This document shows, in pieces, positions 46,093 through 55,500 of a DNA stretch of 64,000 nt. The number at the start of each line of letters is the position of its first letter. Within the stretch, counting starts at the first letter, position 1. Location of the stretch: contig NZ_BAAADS010000001.1 of assembly GCF_039522605.1 (NCBI RefSeq), forward strand, positions 186,001 to 250,000, in the 5' to 3' direction. A program made the position numbers and the translations under genes. This DNA is from Lentibacillus siamensis. Lineage in GTDB: Bacteria; Bacillota; Bacilli; Bacillales; Amphibacillaceae. Below the pieces are notes generated by a model. That model was not told where the DNA came from and did no database searches. It saw only the letters and a list, made by a program, of their open reading frames with translations.

Positions 46093-46363
46093 AAAGGCGT
46101 AAGCGCCCGTTTAGCAACGTACAAACTGGAGCACTCCGCAATGAGATAAAGGAAACACGGTGAGCTGAAAGCGAACCGATGTTGACTTTCACCGCAAGGG
46201 TATAAGTGCGACTAAGCCTCTGGTTTCACCAATCGGCAAGTCTTCTTTATCGTAGTGAGGAAGTGTGAAGTTTGCTAGTTGCTGGGCGCTGGAGCCGGAC
46301 GTGGCTTTTCATTAATATAAAAATCATCCACAAGTATTAAATTTTATAGTTTCCTATGCAACG
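46093..46363. repeat. Long dispersed repeat, copy 2
   Basis: It begins AAAGGCGTAAGCGCCCGTTTA and runs through ACGTACAAACTG, ATGAGATAAAGGAAACACGG, CAAGTCTTCTTTATCGTAGT and GCTGGGCGCTGGAG to an AT-rich end with TTTCCTATGCAA. It lacks the nested insertions of copy 1 and instead has a continuous middle (AACCGATGTTGACTTTCACC). It lies just after the DASS gene. Confidence 0.85.
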
Positions 46364-46365
46364 AA

Positions 46366-46401
46366 GAAAAAACCCGGGCACTTTATCAAGTGTTCGGGTT
46401 T
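46366..46401 (-). terminator. Terminator of the two MFS genes
   Basis: On the minus strand AAACCCGAACACTT, GATA and AAGTGCCCGGGTTT form a stem followed by TTTTC. Confidence 0.88.
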
Positions 46402-46447
46402 CTGCGTTTAAACCAGTTTACGGTTGAAATTCTTTCGGTAATAAAGC

Positions 46448-47638
46448 CTAATCTGTTAAGGCTTTTCTCTGTTGTTGCACAATAAAAATAAAGATAACGG
46501 GCAAAATCGCCGCAAGCAATACAAGCCCAGTCCACCCAAACAGACTCCATGCCGGTCCCATTGCCGTACTTCCCAGTGAAACACCCACATAATACGAAAC
46601 AAGGTACAAGCTTGAGGCACTCCCTTTATGATGTGATACCTGATCACTGACCGATGCCGCTGTCAGGGAGTGTGCAGTAAAAAAGCCCAAACACGCTACA
46701 CACAGCCCGATAATCAATAGCCATAAAACCCCGCTGAGTGTCATTAAAATCCCGCATGATAAAACAACAATCCCGGCAATCCGTACTTTTCGCAAGCCGA
46801 TTCTGGAAGCAAGCCACCCGGCAACAGGCGATCCGACTACCCCTAAACCATATGCCAAAAACATGTTCGATATTGTCACCAGCGAAAGCGAAAATGGCGG
46901 ACCTTCCAAATAAAAGGGCAGATACGTCCAGATGCCGGTAAAAGAAAACTGAAGAACTACGCCAAGACCAAATATCAACAGAAGTACTGGGTTTTTCAAA
47001 TGAAACATAAATGATTTAATGTCCCGTGAAAACGTCAATTCACTCGGTTCAAAAAACTGTGATTTTGGAAGCATAAAAAGTACTGCCACCAGAATTACCG
47101 CACCAATTACAGCCAGCACATAAAAAGATAATTCCCATGAATAATGATCGGTTAAATACCCCGTCAGCACCCTGCCTATCATGCCACCGAGTGCGTTGCT
47201 GGAAATATAGAGTGCAGTTGCCACCTGAACACTTCGCCGGTCGATTTCCTCACTCAAGTAGGCAAGTGATGCTGCAGGAAGACCTGCCAATGCAAACCCC
47301 TGCACAAACCGCAATACCAATAACAGGAAGAAAGAATCCGAAAGCGGAATAAGGAAAAACGGAATGACTGACCCGACCAGTGAAAGTTTGATAAACACTG
47401 TGCGTCCATTACGATCTGATAAAAAGCCAAGCACAACCAGACCAATGATCAGTCCGATAATGGTAAGCGAGAGTGCCAGACTGGATCCAGATACCGTAAC
47501 ATCGAATTTTTTTACAAAAACTGGCAAAAGCGGCTGAACGGCATACATGCTGGCAAACACAAAAAAAGATGCCAAAGCCAGACTGACGGTAATCCGCCAA
47601 AAATATAAGTCGTGCATCGTGTATGTCTTATGCTGCAT
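46448..47638 (-). CDS. MFS transporter (YnfM-like)
   Basis: This 396-residue major-facilitator protein has 12 hydrophobic segments and the loop motif GFLSDRNGRTVFIK (GxxxDRxGR) after helix 2. It resembles YnfM-type exporters in length and pattern. The substrate is unknown. It lies 23 bases downstream of a second MFS gene, so they share a transcript. Confidence 0.85.
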   Translation of the reverse strand: MQHKTYTMHDLYFWRITVSLALASFFVFASMYAVQPLLPVFVKKFDVTVSGSSLALSLTIIGLIIGLVVLGFLSDRNGRTVFIKLSLVGSVIPFFLIPLSDSFFLLLVLRFVQGFALAGLPAASLAYLSEEIDRRSVQVATALYISSNALGGMIGRVLTGYLTDHYSWELSFYVLAVIGAVILVAVLFMLPKSQFFEPSELTFSRDIKSFMFHLKNPVLLLIFGLGVVLQFSFTGIWTYLPFYLEGPPFSLSLVTISNMFLAYGLGVVGSPVAGWLASRIGLRKVRIAGIVVLSCGILMTLSGVLWLLIIGLCVACLGFFTAHSLTAASVSDQVSHHKGSASSLYLVSYYVGVSLGSTAMGPAWSLFGWTGLVLLAAILPVIFIFIVQQQRKALTD

Positions 47639-47661
47639 ATGAATTCACACCCATAACCAAT

Positions 47662-48858
47662 TTAGTCAAGAACGTATTTGTTTCGGCCAGCACCCATGCC
47701 GAAGAGCATTACGAGAACCGTTATACAAATCAGCGTTATCAACGGCAGATTCCAGGAAAGTGTTACATCGTATAACAGCCCAATCAGCATCGGACCAACT
47801 GCGGCAAGGCAATACCCGAATGACTGTGCCATTCCGGATAATTCGGCTGCATTCCGTGCTGTACGCGCCCGCATGCCGAGAAAAGCGAGGGCAAGGGCAA
47901 AGCTTCCACTAAGTGTGAGCCCGATAAAAATGGTACTGATAACCATCACGGTATACGATTCACCGAGAAGCAGACCACCATATCCGGTTATCCCGAAAGC
48001 AGCCATTGTCAGCACAATTCCCCGCTGCGACTTGAATTTACCTGCAATAACCGGAACGAGAAAACTAGCCGGCAGTCCAATAAACTGTGTAAAAGACAGC
48101 ATCCAACCGGCAGTAGCCATACTGACACCATAAGCATGCAAAATTTCCGGCAGCCATGAAATGGTCACGTAAAACAAAAACGATTGAAATCCCATAAAAC
48201 ATGCTACCTGCCACGCAAGCGGGGATTTCCACATTTGATTGTCACTGACAGGAACGTATTTCATTTCCACGTCACGCTGCTTCCCGGTTGATTTGGACAA
48301 ATAAATCCACAGCACAATTGCCAGCACTGCCGGAATTGTCCAGATTATTAATGCCGGCTGCCAGCCCCAATCCAGTCCGCGGGCAAAAGGGATACTTAAT
48401 CCAGATGCTGTTGCCGCAAATATCCCCATTGCGGTGGAATATACACTTGTCATTAATGCAACTTTTGCCGGGAACTTTTCCTTAATAACCCCAGGTAACA
48501 GAACATTTAAAATAGCAATACCCAATCCGACAAACAATGTTCCCAAAAACAGCAGAATAACCAGCGAAATCGAACGAATCGAAATACCAACTAATAATAG
48601 AAGAAGTCCACATAGCAGGGTCCGCTCGTTCGAAAACCGGTTACTTATTTTAGGTGCGATGGGTGACATCACAGCAAATGCAATTAATGGAAGGCTTGTG
48701 AGAATGCCTGCACTCCAGTTGGAAAGACCGATATCATCACGAATAATTCCAATTAACGGACCAACCGATGTAATCGCCGGTCTCAAATTAAATGCGACCA
48801 AAATGATTCCGAGAACTAGTATTACATAATATGATTTCGTTTGATTCTGATTCGTCAT
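47662..48858 (-). CDS. CynX/NimT-family MFS transporter
   Basis: The ATG at 48858 (MTNQNQTKSYYVILVLGI) follows GAGAGGATAATTGTTTC; a TTG ten codons earlier is possible. The 398-residue protein has 12 hydrophobic segments and CynX-family hallmarks NLRPAITSVGPLIG and LPLIAFAVMSPIAP. CynX members are associated with cyanate or nitroimidazole transport in other species. The substrate is not inferable. Confidence 0.85.
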   Translation of the reverse strand: MTNQNQTKSYYVILVLGIILVAFNLRPAITSVGPLIGIIRDDIGLSNWSAGILTSLPLIAFAVMSPIAPKISNRFSNERTLLCGLLLLLVGISIRSISLVILLFLGTLFVGLGIAILNVLLPGVIKEKFPAKVALMTSVYSTAMGIFAATASGLSIPFARGLDWGWQPALIIWTIPAVLAIVLWIYLSKSTGKQRDVEMKYVPVSDNQMWKSPLAWQVACFMGFQSFLFYVTISWLPEILHAYGVSMATAGWMLSFTQFIGLPASFLVPVIAGKFKSQRGIVLTMAAFGITGYGGLLLGESYTVMVISTIFIGLTLSGSFALALAFLGMRARTARNAAELSGMAQSFGYCLAAVGPMLIGLLYDVTLSWNLPLITLICITVLVMLFGMGAGRNKYVLD

Positions 48859-48985
48859 GAAACAATTATCCTCTCGAAAGTAACTCAATCTAATATAGCA
48901 TAAGTTGTCATTGGTATTTAATTAATACGATTTATTCTTTTGAGAAAATCACATGAGTCAGGTGTGATCTGAAATTTTTTCACAT

Positions 48986-49015
48986 AAAAGGAGCGACAGT
49001 ATTTCTGTCACTCCT
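48986..49015 (-). terminator. Terminator of the gene at 49046
   Basis: On the minus strand AAGGAGTGACAG, AAATA and CTGTCGCTCCTT form a stem followed by TTATG. Confidence 0.85.
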
Positions 49016-49045
49016 TGCTCTCCATATATTTTGGTACATATGAAA

Positions 49046-49492
49046 TCATGCTTCTAATTGTTCATCCGGAAAGGCCTTTTCCTCCTTGTTTACATTTTCC
49101 GGTTTTTCTTGAAGGTCAACCGAATCCTGCAAATCTGTTTTCTGCTTCATCCCCCACAAAATATTACAATGAAACCATTTCCAACGGTTGACCGTCAATG
49201 CATCAAGAATCAGTTTGGATTGATCCGATCCACGTAGTGCTAAATCAAATGTTCCGCCTGACAAATGCGTTATCCATGCATTTCTGTATAGCCTGTTCGA
49301 AGTCTGATTCAGAACCTTGCTAACCTCAGATAATGCATATCTGTCAAAACCCTCCAAAGTTGCATCATACGTTCGGTATACCTTCCACAATGTATACAAA
49401 CTCTCCCGAAGCAGCTCATTACGTATTTCATTAACCTGTACATCCTGAATCATCCATTCAATACGATTGGAAATCTGTTGGACAATATCCAT
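49046..49492 (-). CDS. Hypothetical soluble protein
   Basis: The ATG at 49492 (MDIVQQISNRIEWMIQDVQV) has GAGG ten bases upstream; a TTG at 49525 is also possible. The 148-residue product is rich in Arg, Trp and Leu, with no membrane segment, and ends in a charged low-complexity tail (NVNKEEKAFPDEQLEA). I do not recognise it. It has its own terminator. Nothing in the neighbourhood explains it. Confidence 0.65.
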   Translation of the reverse strand: MDIVQQISNRIEWMIQDVQVNEIRNELLRESLYTLWKVYRTYDATLEGFDRYALSEVSKVLNQTSNRLYRNAWITHLSGGTFDLALRGSDQSKLILDALTVNRWKWFHCNILWGMKQKTDLQDSVDLQEKPENVNKEEKAFPDEQLEA

Positions 49493-49857
49493 AAAGGAAT
49501 TGCCTCGTAATTTGTCCTCCCCCAAGGTCCCCCCTGCTTTCTGTAAAGTATTTTGAAAATGGCGCCTTTTCCTCTTTATTATACACTATGAAATAAATTG
49601 GAGTTATCTATCAGGGCATGTCGAAAACATCATTGCAACAGGAGGAAACATGCATAATCATGTCGAATCACGTCTTAATTTGTCAATTTAAAACCCTAGA
49701 ACAGCAATCTCCTTGATTTTTGACAGCAAAACAGTAAATTGTGAATTTTTTATGACGTTTATAGGGAAATATTCCTATTTTTGTACAAAAATAAATTGTT
49801 TTTTAAAAGAAAATGTGCTTTAAACCGTTTTATTCTTTCCATCATTTCAGATTATGG
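49493..49857. other. AT-rich intergenic region with small palindromes
   Basis: About 365 bases with no supported gene. Small inverted repeats are visible (ATAGGGAAATATTCCTAT, ATTTTTGTACAAAAAT). The 3' end runs into the antitoxin promoter. Confidence 0.5.
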
Positions 49858-50005
49858 TATACTATAGGTACAATTAAGCATATAATAAAAGACCACAGCT
49901 GTAACTGTGGTCTACAGATAAGCGGTTCCCCAGGGAATCAGCTATCACAGAATAGGCCTCTCCCACCAACACTTCAGGGGTTAATAGGGAGGTCTATTTT
50001 TTATT
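49858..50005 (+). ncRNA. Probable antisense antitoxin RNA of a type I toxin locus
   Basis: An extended -10 element TGGTATACT (TATACT at 49858-49863) precedes a likely start near 49870. The RNA would run about 135 bases to a terminator with arms AATAGGCCTCTCCC (49951-49964) and GGGAGGTCTATT (49987-49998), followed by TTTTTT. Its 3' end overlaps the last codons of the toxin frame on the other strand, as in txpA/RatA-type modules. Coordinates are approximate. Confidence 0.6.
49882..49913 (-). terminator. Terminator of the toxin mRNA
   Basis: On the minus strand AGACCACAG, TTACAG and CTGTGGTCTTTTATT form a stem with a T run, about 80 bases past the toxin stop. Confidence 0.75.
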
Positions 50006-50089
50006 GTTCATTTCGACAATAAGCCTCAGCAAGGCAATCAGCAGCGTACCAGACGCCAGAAGCATCATTATAGCTTCAAAAAAATTCAA
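49994..50089 (-). CDS. Type I toxin-like hydrophobic peptide (31 residues, TTG start)
   Basis: The frame from TTG at 50089, with AAGGGGGTGAGGCTA upstream, reads LNFFEAIMMLLASGTLLIAL then LRLIVEMNNKK. A single hydrophobic helix with a basic tail and the FxAxMxxLxxGxLLIAL pattern matches the BsrE/TxpA holin-like toxins of Bacillus. Such peptides act at the membrane and are silenced by an antisense RNA. A convergent RNA overlapping the 3' end and a LexA-like box upstream support this. Confidence 0.65.
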   Translation of the reverse strand: MNFFEAIMMLLASGTLLIALLRLIVEMNNKK

Positions 50090-50153
50090 TAGCCTCACCC
50101 CCTTGTAAATCGGGTTAGCCGACCAATCCCAAAAGGAACATTATCTACTACAT

Positions 50154-50194
50154 AGTATAGCATAAAATTCGGTAATAATACGAACAAATGTTTG
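50154..50194 (-). promoter_or_regulatory. Toxin promoter with LexA-like box
   Basis: On the minus strand an extended -10 element TGCTATACT (TATACT at 50159-50154) drives the toxin. CGAACAAATGTTTG (50181-50194) lies over the -35 side and matches the Gram-positive SOS consensus CGAACRNRYGTTYC at 13 of 14 positions. It shares CGAACAAAT with the uvrB box. Confidence 0.55.
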
Positions 50195-50408
50195 GTTTCT
50201 GCATAGGAATGCATTTTTTTGTGGTGCCATCAGGAGTGTTGTTGCTGTAAATTCTTCTACTGAATGTGCCGTTTGAAGGTAATTTTAATCGATAGTATAA
50301 ATAGAAGGAGCTTTATTGTGTGCTTGTATACTCTAGTATATGCAGCAATGTTCTCCGATTCGTAATGAATATGTATGGATTTTTGACAACTTGGATGGCT
50401 GCGGGAAC
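50195..50408. other. Intergenic region between toxin locus and fabI
   Basis: About 210 bases upstream of the toxin promoter, before the fabI terminator. A very short GTG frame (15 codons near 50317) with AGAAGGAG is seen but not supported. Otherwise I see nothing. Confidence 0.4.
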
Positions 50409-50440
50409 AAAAAATGCGGGCATCCTGAACAGAATGCCCA
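50409..50440 (-). terminator. Terminator of fabI
   Basis: On the minus strand GGGCATTC and GATGCCCGC form a stem followed by ATTTTTTG. Confidence 0.85.
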
Positions 50441-50446
50441 CTATTT

Positions 50447-51226
50447 TTACGAACCTGCGACTATATGGAAGCCGGAATCAACATGAAGTACTTCACCGGT
50501 AACACCGCGTGCCATTTCACTCAGCAAAAATGCGGTAGCATCTCCTACCTGATCCTGGTCAATTTGCCGGCGAAGCGGAGCCTTTTCTTCAATTACTGAC
50601 ATTTTTTCATTAAAACCGGAAACACCTTTTGCTGACAATGTACGGATTGGCCCTGCTGATACAGCATTCACACGAATACCATATTTGCCAACATCTTCTG
50701 CCAGATATCGAACACTCGCCTCAAGTGCAGCCTTTGCTACCCCCATTACATTGTAATTTGGTACAACACGTTCAGCACCAAGATAGGTTTGTGTTACAAT
50801 TCCGCCGCCTTCATTCATCAGCTTCTTCGCTTCACGGGTAACAGCCACAAGCGAATATGCGCTGATGTTTTGTGCCATCAGATAACCATCACGGGATGTA
50901 TTCGCATATTCACCAACCAGTTCATCACGATTGGCAAATGCAACGGAATGGACCAGGCCATGAATAGTCCCGATTTTCTCACCAATTTCCTGAAATGCAC
51001 CTTGAATACTTTCGTCATCCTCCACATCACAGGGAACAATCAGCTTAGCATCCATTTCATTGTCGGCAAGCAGTTTTTCCAGCTTCTTCTTGGACCGCTC
51101 CTGCCGATACGTAAAAATCAGGTTGGCTCCAGCATTTTGAAGTGATTTTGTTATTCCCCAGGCAATACTCCGGTTATTTGCCACACCCATAACAACAATA
51201 TTTTTATTTTGCAACAATGCGTTCAT
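50447..51226 (-). CDS. fabI: Enoyl-ACP reductase FabI
   Basis: This 259-residue SDR-type enoyl-[acyl-carrier-protein] reductase performs the last step of each fatty acid elongation cycle. The NAD site MGVANNRSIAWGI lies near 13-25, and the catalytic YNVMGVAKAALEA gives the FabI Tyr-x6-Lys pattern. Length matches B. subtilis FabI (258). A FapR-like operator lies upstream, as in B. subtilis. FabI is the triclosan target; no resistance claim is made. Confidence 0.96.
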   Translation of the reverse strand: MNALLQNKNIVVMGVANNRSIAWGITKSLQNAGANLIFTYRQERSKKKLEKLLADNEMDAKLIVPCDVEDDESIQGAFQEIGEKIGTIHGLVHSVAFANRDELVGEYANTSRDGYLMAQNISAYSLVAVTREAKKLMNEGGGIVTQTYLGAERVVPNYNVMGVAKAALEASVRYLAEDVGKYGIRVNAVSAGPIRTLSAKGVSGFNEKMSVIEEKAPLRRQIDQDQVGDATAFLLSEMARGVTGEVLHVDSGFHIVAGS

Positions 51227-51277
51227 ATATGTACCTCCGAGTAATTAATTATAACTTCTTTGTATAATGTAGCATAC

Positions 51278-51294
51278 TTAGGACCTGGTGTTAA
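51278..51294 (-). promoter_or_regulatory. FapR-like operator upstream of fabI
   Basis: TTAGGACCTGGTGTTAA is a near palindrome and matches the FapR consensus TTAGTACCTRRTACTAA at most positions. It lies about 52 bases upstream of the fabI start, in the promoter region. FapR senses malonyl-CoA and controls lipid synthesis genes in Bacilli. Confidence 0.75.
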
Positions 51295-51323
51295 ATCGTA
51301 CCAAGGATATTATCCATCTATCA

Positions 51324-52586
51324 CTACATATCCCGTATCATCCGCTCCACCAACGCCTCCTGGTATCCCGCTTTGCCAACTTCCTGCATTTTCCGGGCAA
51401 CTTCAATCAATTCCGGATGTGTAATCCGTTTCAATTTTTCCAGCCGCTCCGCTGACAGCTCTTTAACCGGATTACTTTCCACATAACCAGCTTGATTCAT
51501 ATGCCAGGGTTGAATCTGGCCTTGTGGATACCGCTTAAGCAATCGCTGTACCATCCCAAGTCCTTCCGGGTCAAAATCACCTGCATAATGAACAATTGAG
51601 CCTGTAGCAGTCAGCCGATCGAGCAATAGTAATGCTGCAAGGGTGAACTGGCCATTGGTACAGATGATTGGAGCATCAGGCTGATGATCAAGCAAGGCAG
51701 CACAGACTCCGGAATTCTCTACCGCCCAAACATCAACTCCGTTGGCAGGATGGACCCGCTCCAGCGATGTCAGCTCCCTTAATGGCACAATCTGTACTGT
51801 ATTCTCTTCGACAGCAGCCTTCCAGACAGGATGCGGAGCGCCATTCTTCACAGCAGTCAATCCGGAACATGTTACAAAGTTAAGTAAGTCATCCCGGTAA
51901 ATATGAAAGTGCTGCAGCAATTCATTTGTTGTCTCGGTAGTTGATGGAACAGACATATCCTGATTGATCGCCATCACAGACAATAACAGCCTGCCAAGGT
52001 CCGTATGCAAATCAAATGCGTGCGGATCTCCGGTTATGCGCTGGCTGAACATCGGCAGCCGCTCCGGTTCATCGGGCAAATTAGTGAAGGCAGCAGCAAG
52101 GTTTTCCATCATGGCCGCCAATTTCGCAGGCTCCTTTTCCGCCAGCACGCGGACCCAGCGTCCCTCCGTACTTTCCCCATGAAGAAACGTAAACCAAAAT
52201 GTGAGCACAGGATACCGTTCCTGCAGGACCTTGAACAACTCATTAACTCTTGCTTCCTTCACCACATGCTGTTCTTTACGTGAAATAATGGTTTGTCCGA
52301 AATAAACATCAAGTAAATCCTTCATATTCACATCACCGAATCGGGTTTGCGCCAGCTGGTTTTTAAAAGCAGTAATGGAGATCGAATTACGTTTTCTCAT
52401 CTGTCCCGGAGCTGAGCCGAAGAACGCTGCAATCACTTCCAATTCGGCATCCGTAAATTTTTTTGTCGGTACAGTGCCTCCTATCCGGCCAAGTGACTCA
52501 TATTTTTTTCTAAATCCATGAAACAGCTTTTGATAGGCCGGCTCATTTTTAAAAAATGCTGCTGCCTCCTGCAATTGTTTTTCCAT
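51324..52586 (-). CDS. jetD: Wadjet type II JetD (TIGR02679/DUF2399 nuclease subunit)
   Basis: The ATG at 52586 (MEKQLQEAAAFFKNEPAYQK) follows AGAAGGAGAATATTG, 13 bases after the jetC stop. The 420-residue product matches TIGR02679 and ends in a Toprim-like region with IVHYAGDFDPEGLGMV, holding the acidic D-x-D of the topoisomerase VI-type fold. In Wadjet systems JetD cleaves plasmid DNA after JetABC extrudes it. It is the last gene of the operon. Confidence 0.88.
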   Translation of the reverse strand: MEKQLQEAAAFFKNEPAYQKLFHGFRKKYESLGRIGGTVPTKKFTDAELEVIAAFFGSAPGQMRKRNSISITAFKNQLAQTRFGDVNMKDLLDVYFGQTIISRKEQHVVKEARVNELFKVLQERYPVLTFWFTFLHGESTEGRWVRVLAEKEPAKLAAMMENLAAAFTNLPDEPERLPMFSQRITGDPHAFDLHTDLGRLLLSVMAINQDMSVPSTTETTNELLQHFHIYRDDLLNFVTCSGLTAVKNGAPHPVWKAAVEENTVQIVPLRELTSLERVHPANGVDVWAVENSGVCAALLDHQPDAPIICTNGQFTLAALLLLDRLTATGSIVHYAGDFDPEGLGMVQRLLKRYPQGQIQPWHMNQAGYVESNPVKELSAERLEKLKRITHPELIEVARKMQEVGKAGYQEALVERMIRDM

Positions 52587-52599
52587 CAATATTCTCCTT

Positions 52600-55500
52600 C
52601 TATCGGTCAACCGCCGATAATGGTTCCTTTTTCTCCATTTGGTCTGTTAATAGATGGCGTGTTTTTCCATCCCAATAATAACGGATAACCGTTACAAAGC
52701 TAGCATTTTTTGGACGGACGAGATCATAAACTGCAAGGGATGATATCGTATCATAGTCACCCCAGAGCACCTGGGAATTCATCATGTAGTCAAAGCCAAG
52801 TTCCTCAACAATTTCAAACATTTCCCTGATATTATTTTCATCGACTCCGGCAAACGCCTCGTCCAGCGAAATAATATACGGAGCTGTCGCATCGGCTTCC
52901 AAATACCGTGAATAGCATGCAGTAAACAGCGGGATATACATCGCCATCGCTTTTTCTCCGCCGCTGAATTTATAGAAAGCATGATTAGTCAATTCACGAA
53001 CAGATTCACCTGTCCGCTTATACGACAGAACAAATGAAAACCAGTTACGGTAATCCAGAACATGTTTCAATACCTGAAGCAGTGTATTTCCATCTCCCTG
53101 TACATCTACCAGTTCTTTGGCACGGTCAATTTTAGAACGGAAATGTTCAATAATCTTGTCCCTGTCATCTTCCTTCAGCAAACGGGCATCTCGCCGAAGC
53201 AAAGCCACTAATTCCTTCGTATCAAGCTCCGCTTCCGTTTCAGCGGTTCGCGGACGCCATTTGATTGAGAACGTCAGTCCGGACGAAGAATCACTGTTTA
53301 CCATCAGTTTGTTCATTTGTTCAGTCCAGGATTGCGCCCGGCTGATCCGGCTGCGCAGTTTTTTTCCGACTGAATCAAACAAAATTTCTTCGTATAACTG
53401 CCGGTCCTGGGTATCAAGCATCGTCTGCTGCTGAATCCGGTCACTTTCGATTTTCTGCCGGATATAATATGGACTGACCAGTTTACCCTGGAAATCCAAC
53501 TGTATCAGGCGCCGATTCGTTTTTTGCCGCCAATTGTCAATCTGAATCCGCTGATCCTCTGTCCATTCTTCCTGCATCCAGTCATGCACTGATGCCAGCG
53601 TATCTGATTCTTTCATACGGTATTCCATTAAGTTCGGCAGCTGCTCGTAAAAGGCATTGGTCAACTGTCCTTCCAGAACGGACGCATCTTTACCTTGCAA
53701 TACGTCCTTGAATGAAGCAGCTATTTTTTCAGCAGAAGGGGCTCCGTCCCCGGTATCATCCGGCAATTCAACAAAGTCAAGCTGTTTTTCCTGTACAAAA
53801 GATTCCTCCCATGCATCGGTCATACCTTGCCAAAAACGGACTTTCTGTTCAAGAGAATCTGTTTCCTGCTTCACCATATTCAACTCGGCTTCTTTATGCG
53901 GTAAATCTGTTTTCGTCTGATCCAGAGCATTCTCGGTTGTCATGAGTTCCTGTTGGACATTCTGAATCTGTTCCCGGATATCCGAGACTCCTTCCAGCTC
54001 CAGTTGTTGGTCAATTTCTGCAATGTTCTGCTGTTTTTGCTGCTTTTTATCTGTCAGCACGTTGAGTTCACCTTGCAGTTCATCCGCTTCTTCCACTAAC
54101 TCCGAAAGCCGCGATTTTGTCTGCTGAAGCCTGTCATCCGTATGGCAATAGGTTGTATGGTACGTAATCAGAGTGTGCAACCCTTTTTCATAGGTACGCA
54201 TGATTCCTTTTGCTTCCCGGTAAGCATCATAAGAAAATTCCACATCCAAATTTCGGCTTTCCTTATCCAGTATGGCTTTCGCTTCCCGAAATTTGCGGTA
54301 CAAACCGTTCAACTTTTCATCAAGGTTGTGCAGTGTTTTTTCGAACTGATTGATTTCCAACCGCTTCGCTTTGATTTGAGAATAACCTTCCTGCAAATCA
54401 GCATCGTTTGGAAAAACATTCAGTGCATCCTTTGCTGCCTGAATTTCTGTTTGCAGTGTGCCAATCTCATGCAGCACTTGTTTCTTTTCACGCTTCAGAT
54501 CTTCAATCTCCGAGGTAATGGCAGCTATCTGCTCCTGTCTGAACCGCTCTCTTGCCGCCTTTCCAATGAACCGAACCTGTTCTACCGGCACAGCATGACC
54601 CTGCATTAAGCCGACCCGATACGTCCCATTCGAATGAACGACGGCTGCATCACCATCTGTTTCCCCGTCAACAAGAATGCTGCGCAGTACTTCGTCGATT
54701 TTTACAGCGGACACGCTTTGTGAATCATCCGGTGTCAGATAGTCGGCAAGGGTATGAGCCATCATATTAGGCTGTGCCCGAATGATACGGTCATGTTCCA
54801 AAGGTGTTTGCGAATCCGTCACCAACGCATCGAGGAGCCCCGCATCAATAAGTGCTGCTTCGATATGCTTCTGAACACTCTCCGGTACATGGTCCTGAAA
54901 CTCAACTGCCTCGTACAGCGGTACAAAATGATGTCCATCTGCTTTTAATGCTGCCCGGGCCGCACGTGTTTCCTCCCGCTGGTTTGGCGGTTCCGGATCT
55001 TTTCTTGTTTTCAATTCGTCAAGTATCGTTTCTTTTTCATGAATTGCGGCATCCAATTGTTTAACGTCACTGTTTTTGCCGGCAATGGTCTCCTTTTTTT
55101 CCATTTGATAATCGTTAATAAGTTCTGCATATGGAGACCTGACCGCCTCATAGCTGACCTGTTCATATATTCGGTACATATCACGGGACGTCTGCTGTGT
55201 CAGATCAAGATCAACCTGCAAAAAATCATGTTCTTCTGCCCAGGCATGTATTTCTGCCAGCTTTTCTTGCTTATCTTTTTCGAAAATTTGCTGCCAGTCA
55301 TTTTCCTCCTGTTTCAGCTGGTCGACTTCAAGTTTTGTATCAGCAATTTCTTTATCAAGTGACGTGATATCCGATTTCATCCGCTCGTATTCACTTAGCT
55401 TGTCGGTAATGGATTCAAGCTTCTGGAAGTGATGTTCCGCTTCTTTTTTCCAAACCGTAAAGTCATAGCCGGTTGTTCGGTTGCGGTTAAAATCATTCTC

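Noticed and set aside
50290..50365. Short GTG frame after AGAAGGAG on the plus strand
   Set aside because: Only 15 codons, no conserved pattern; the good ribosome site alone is not enough.
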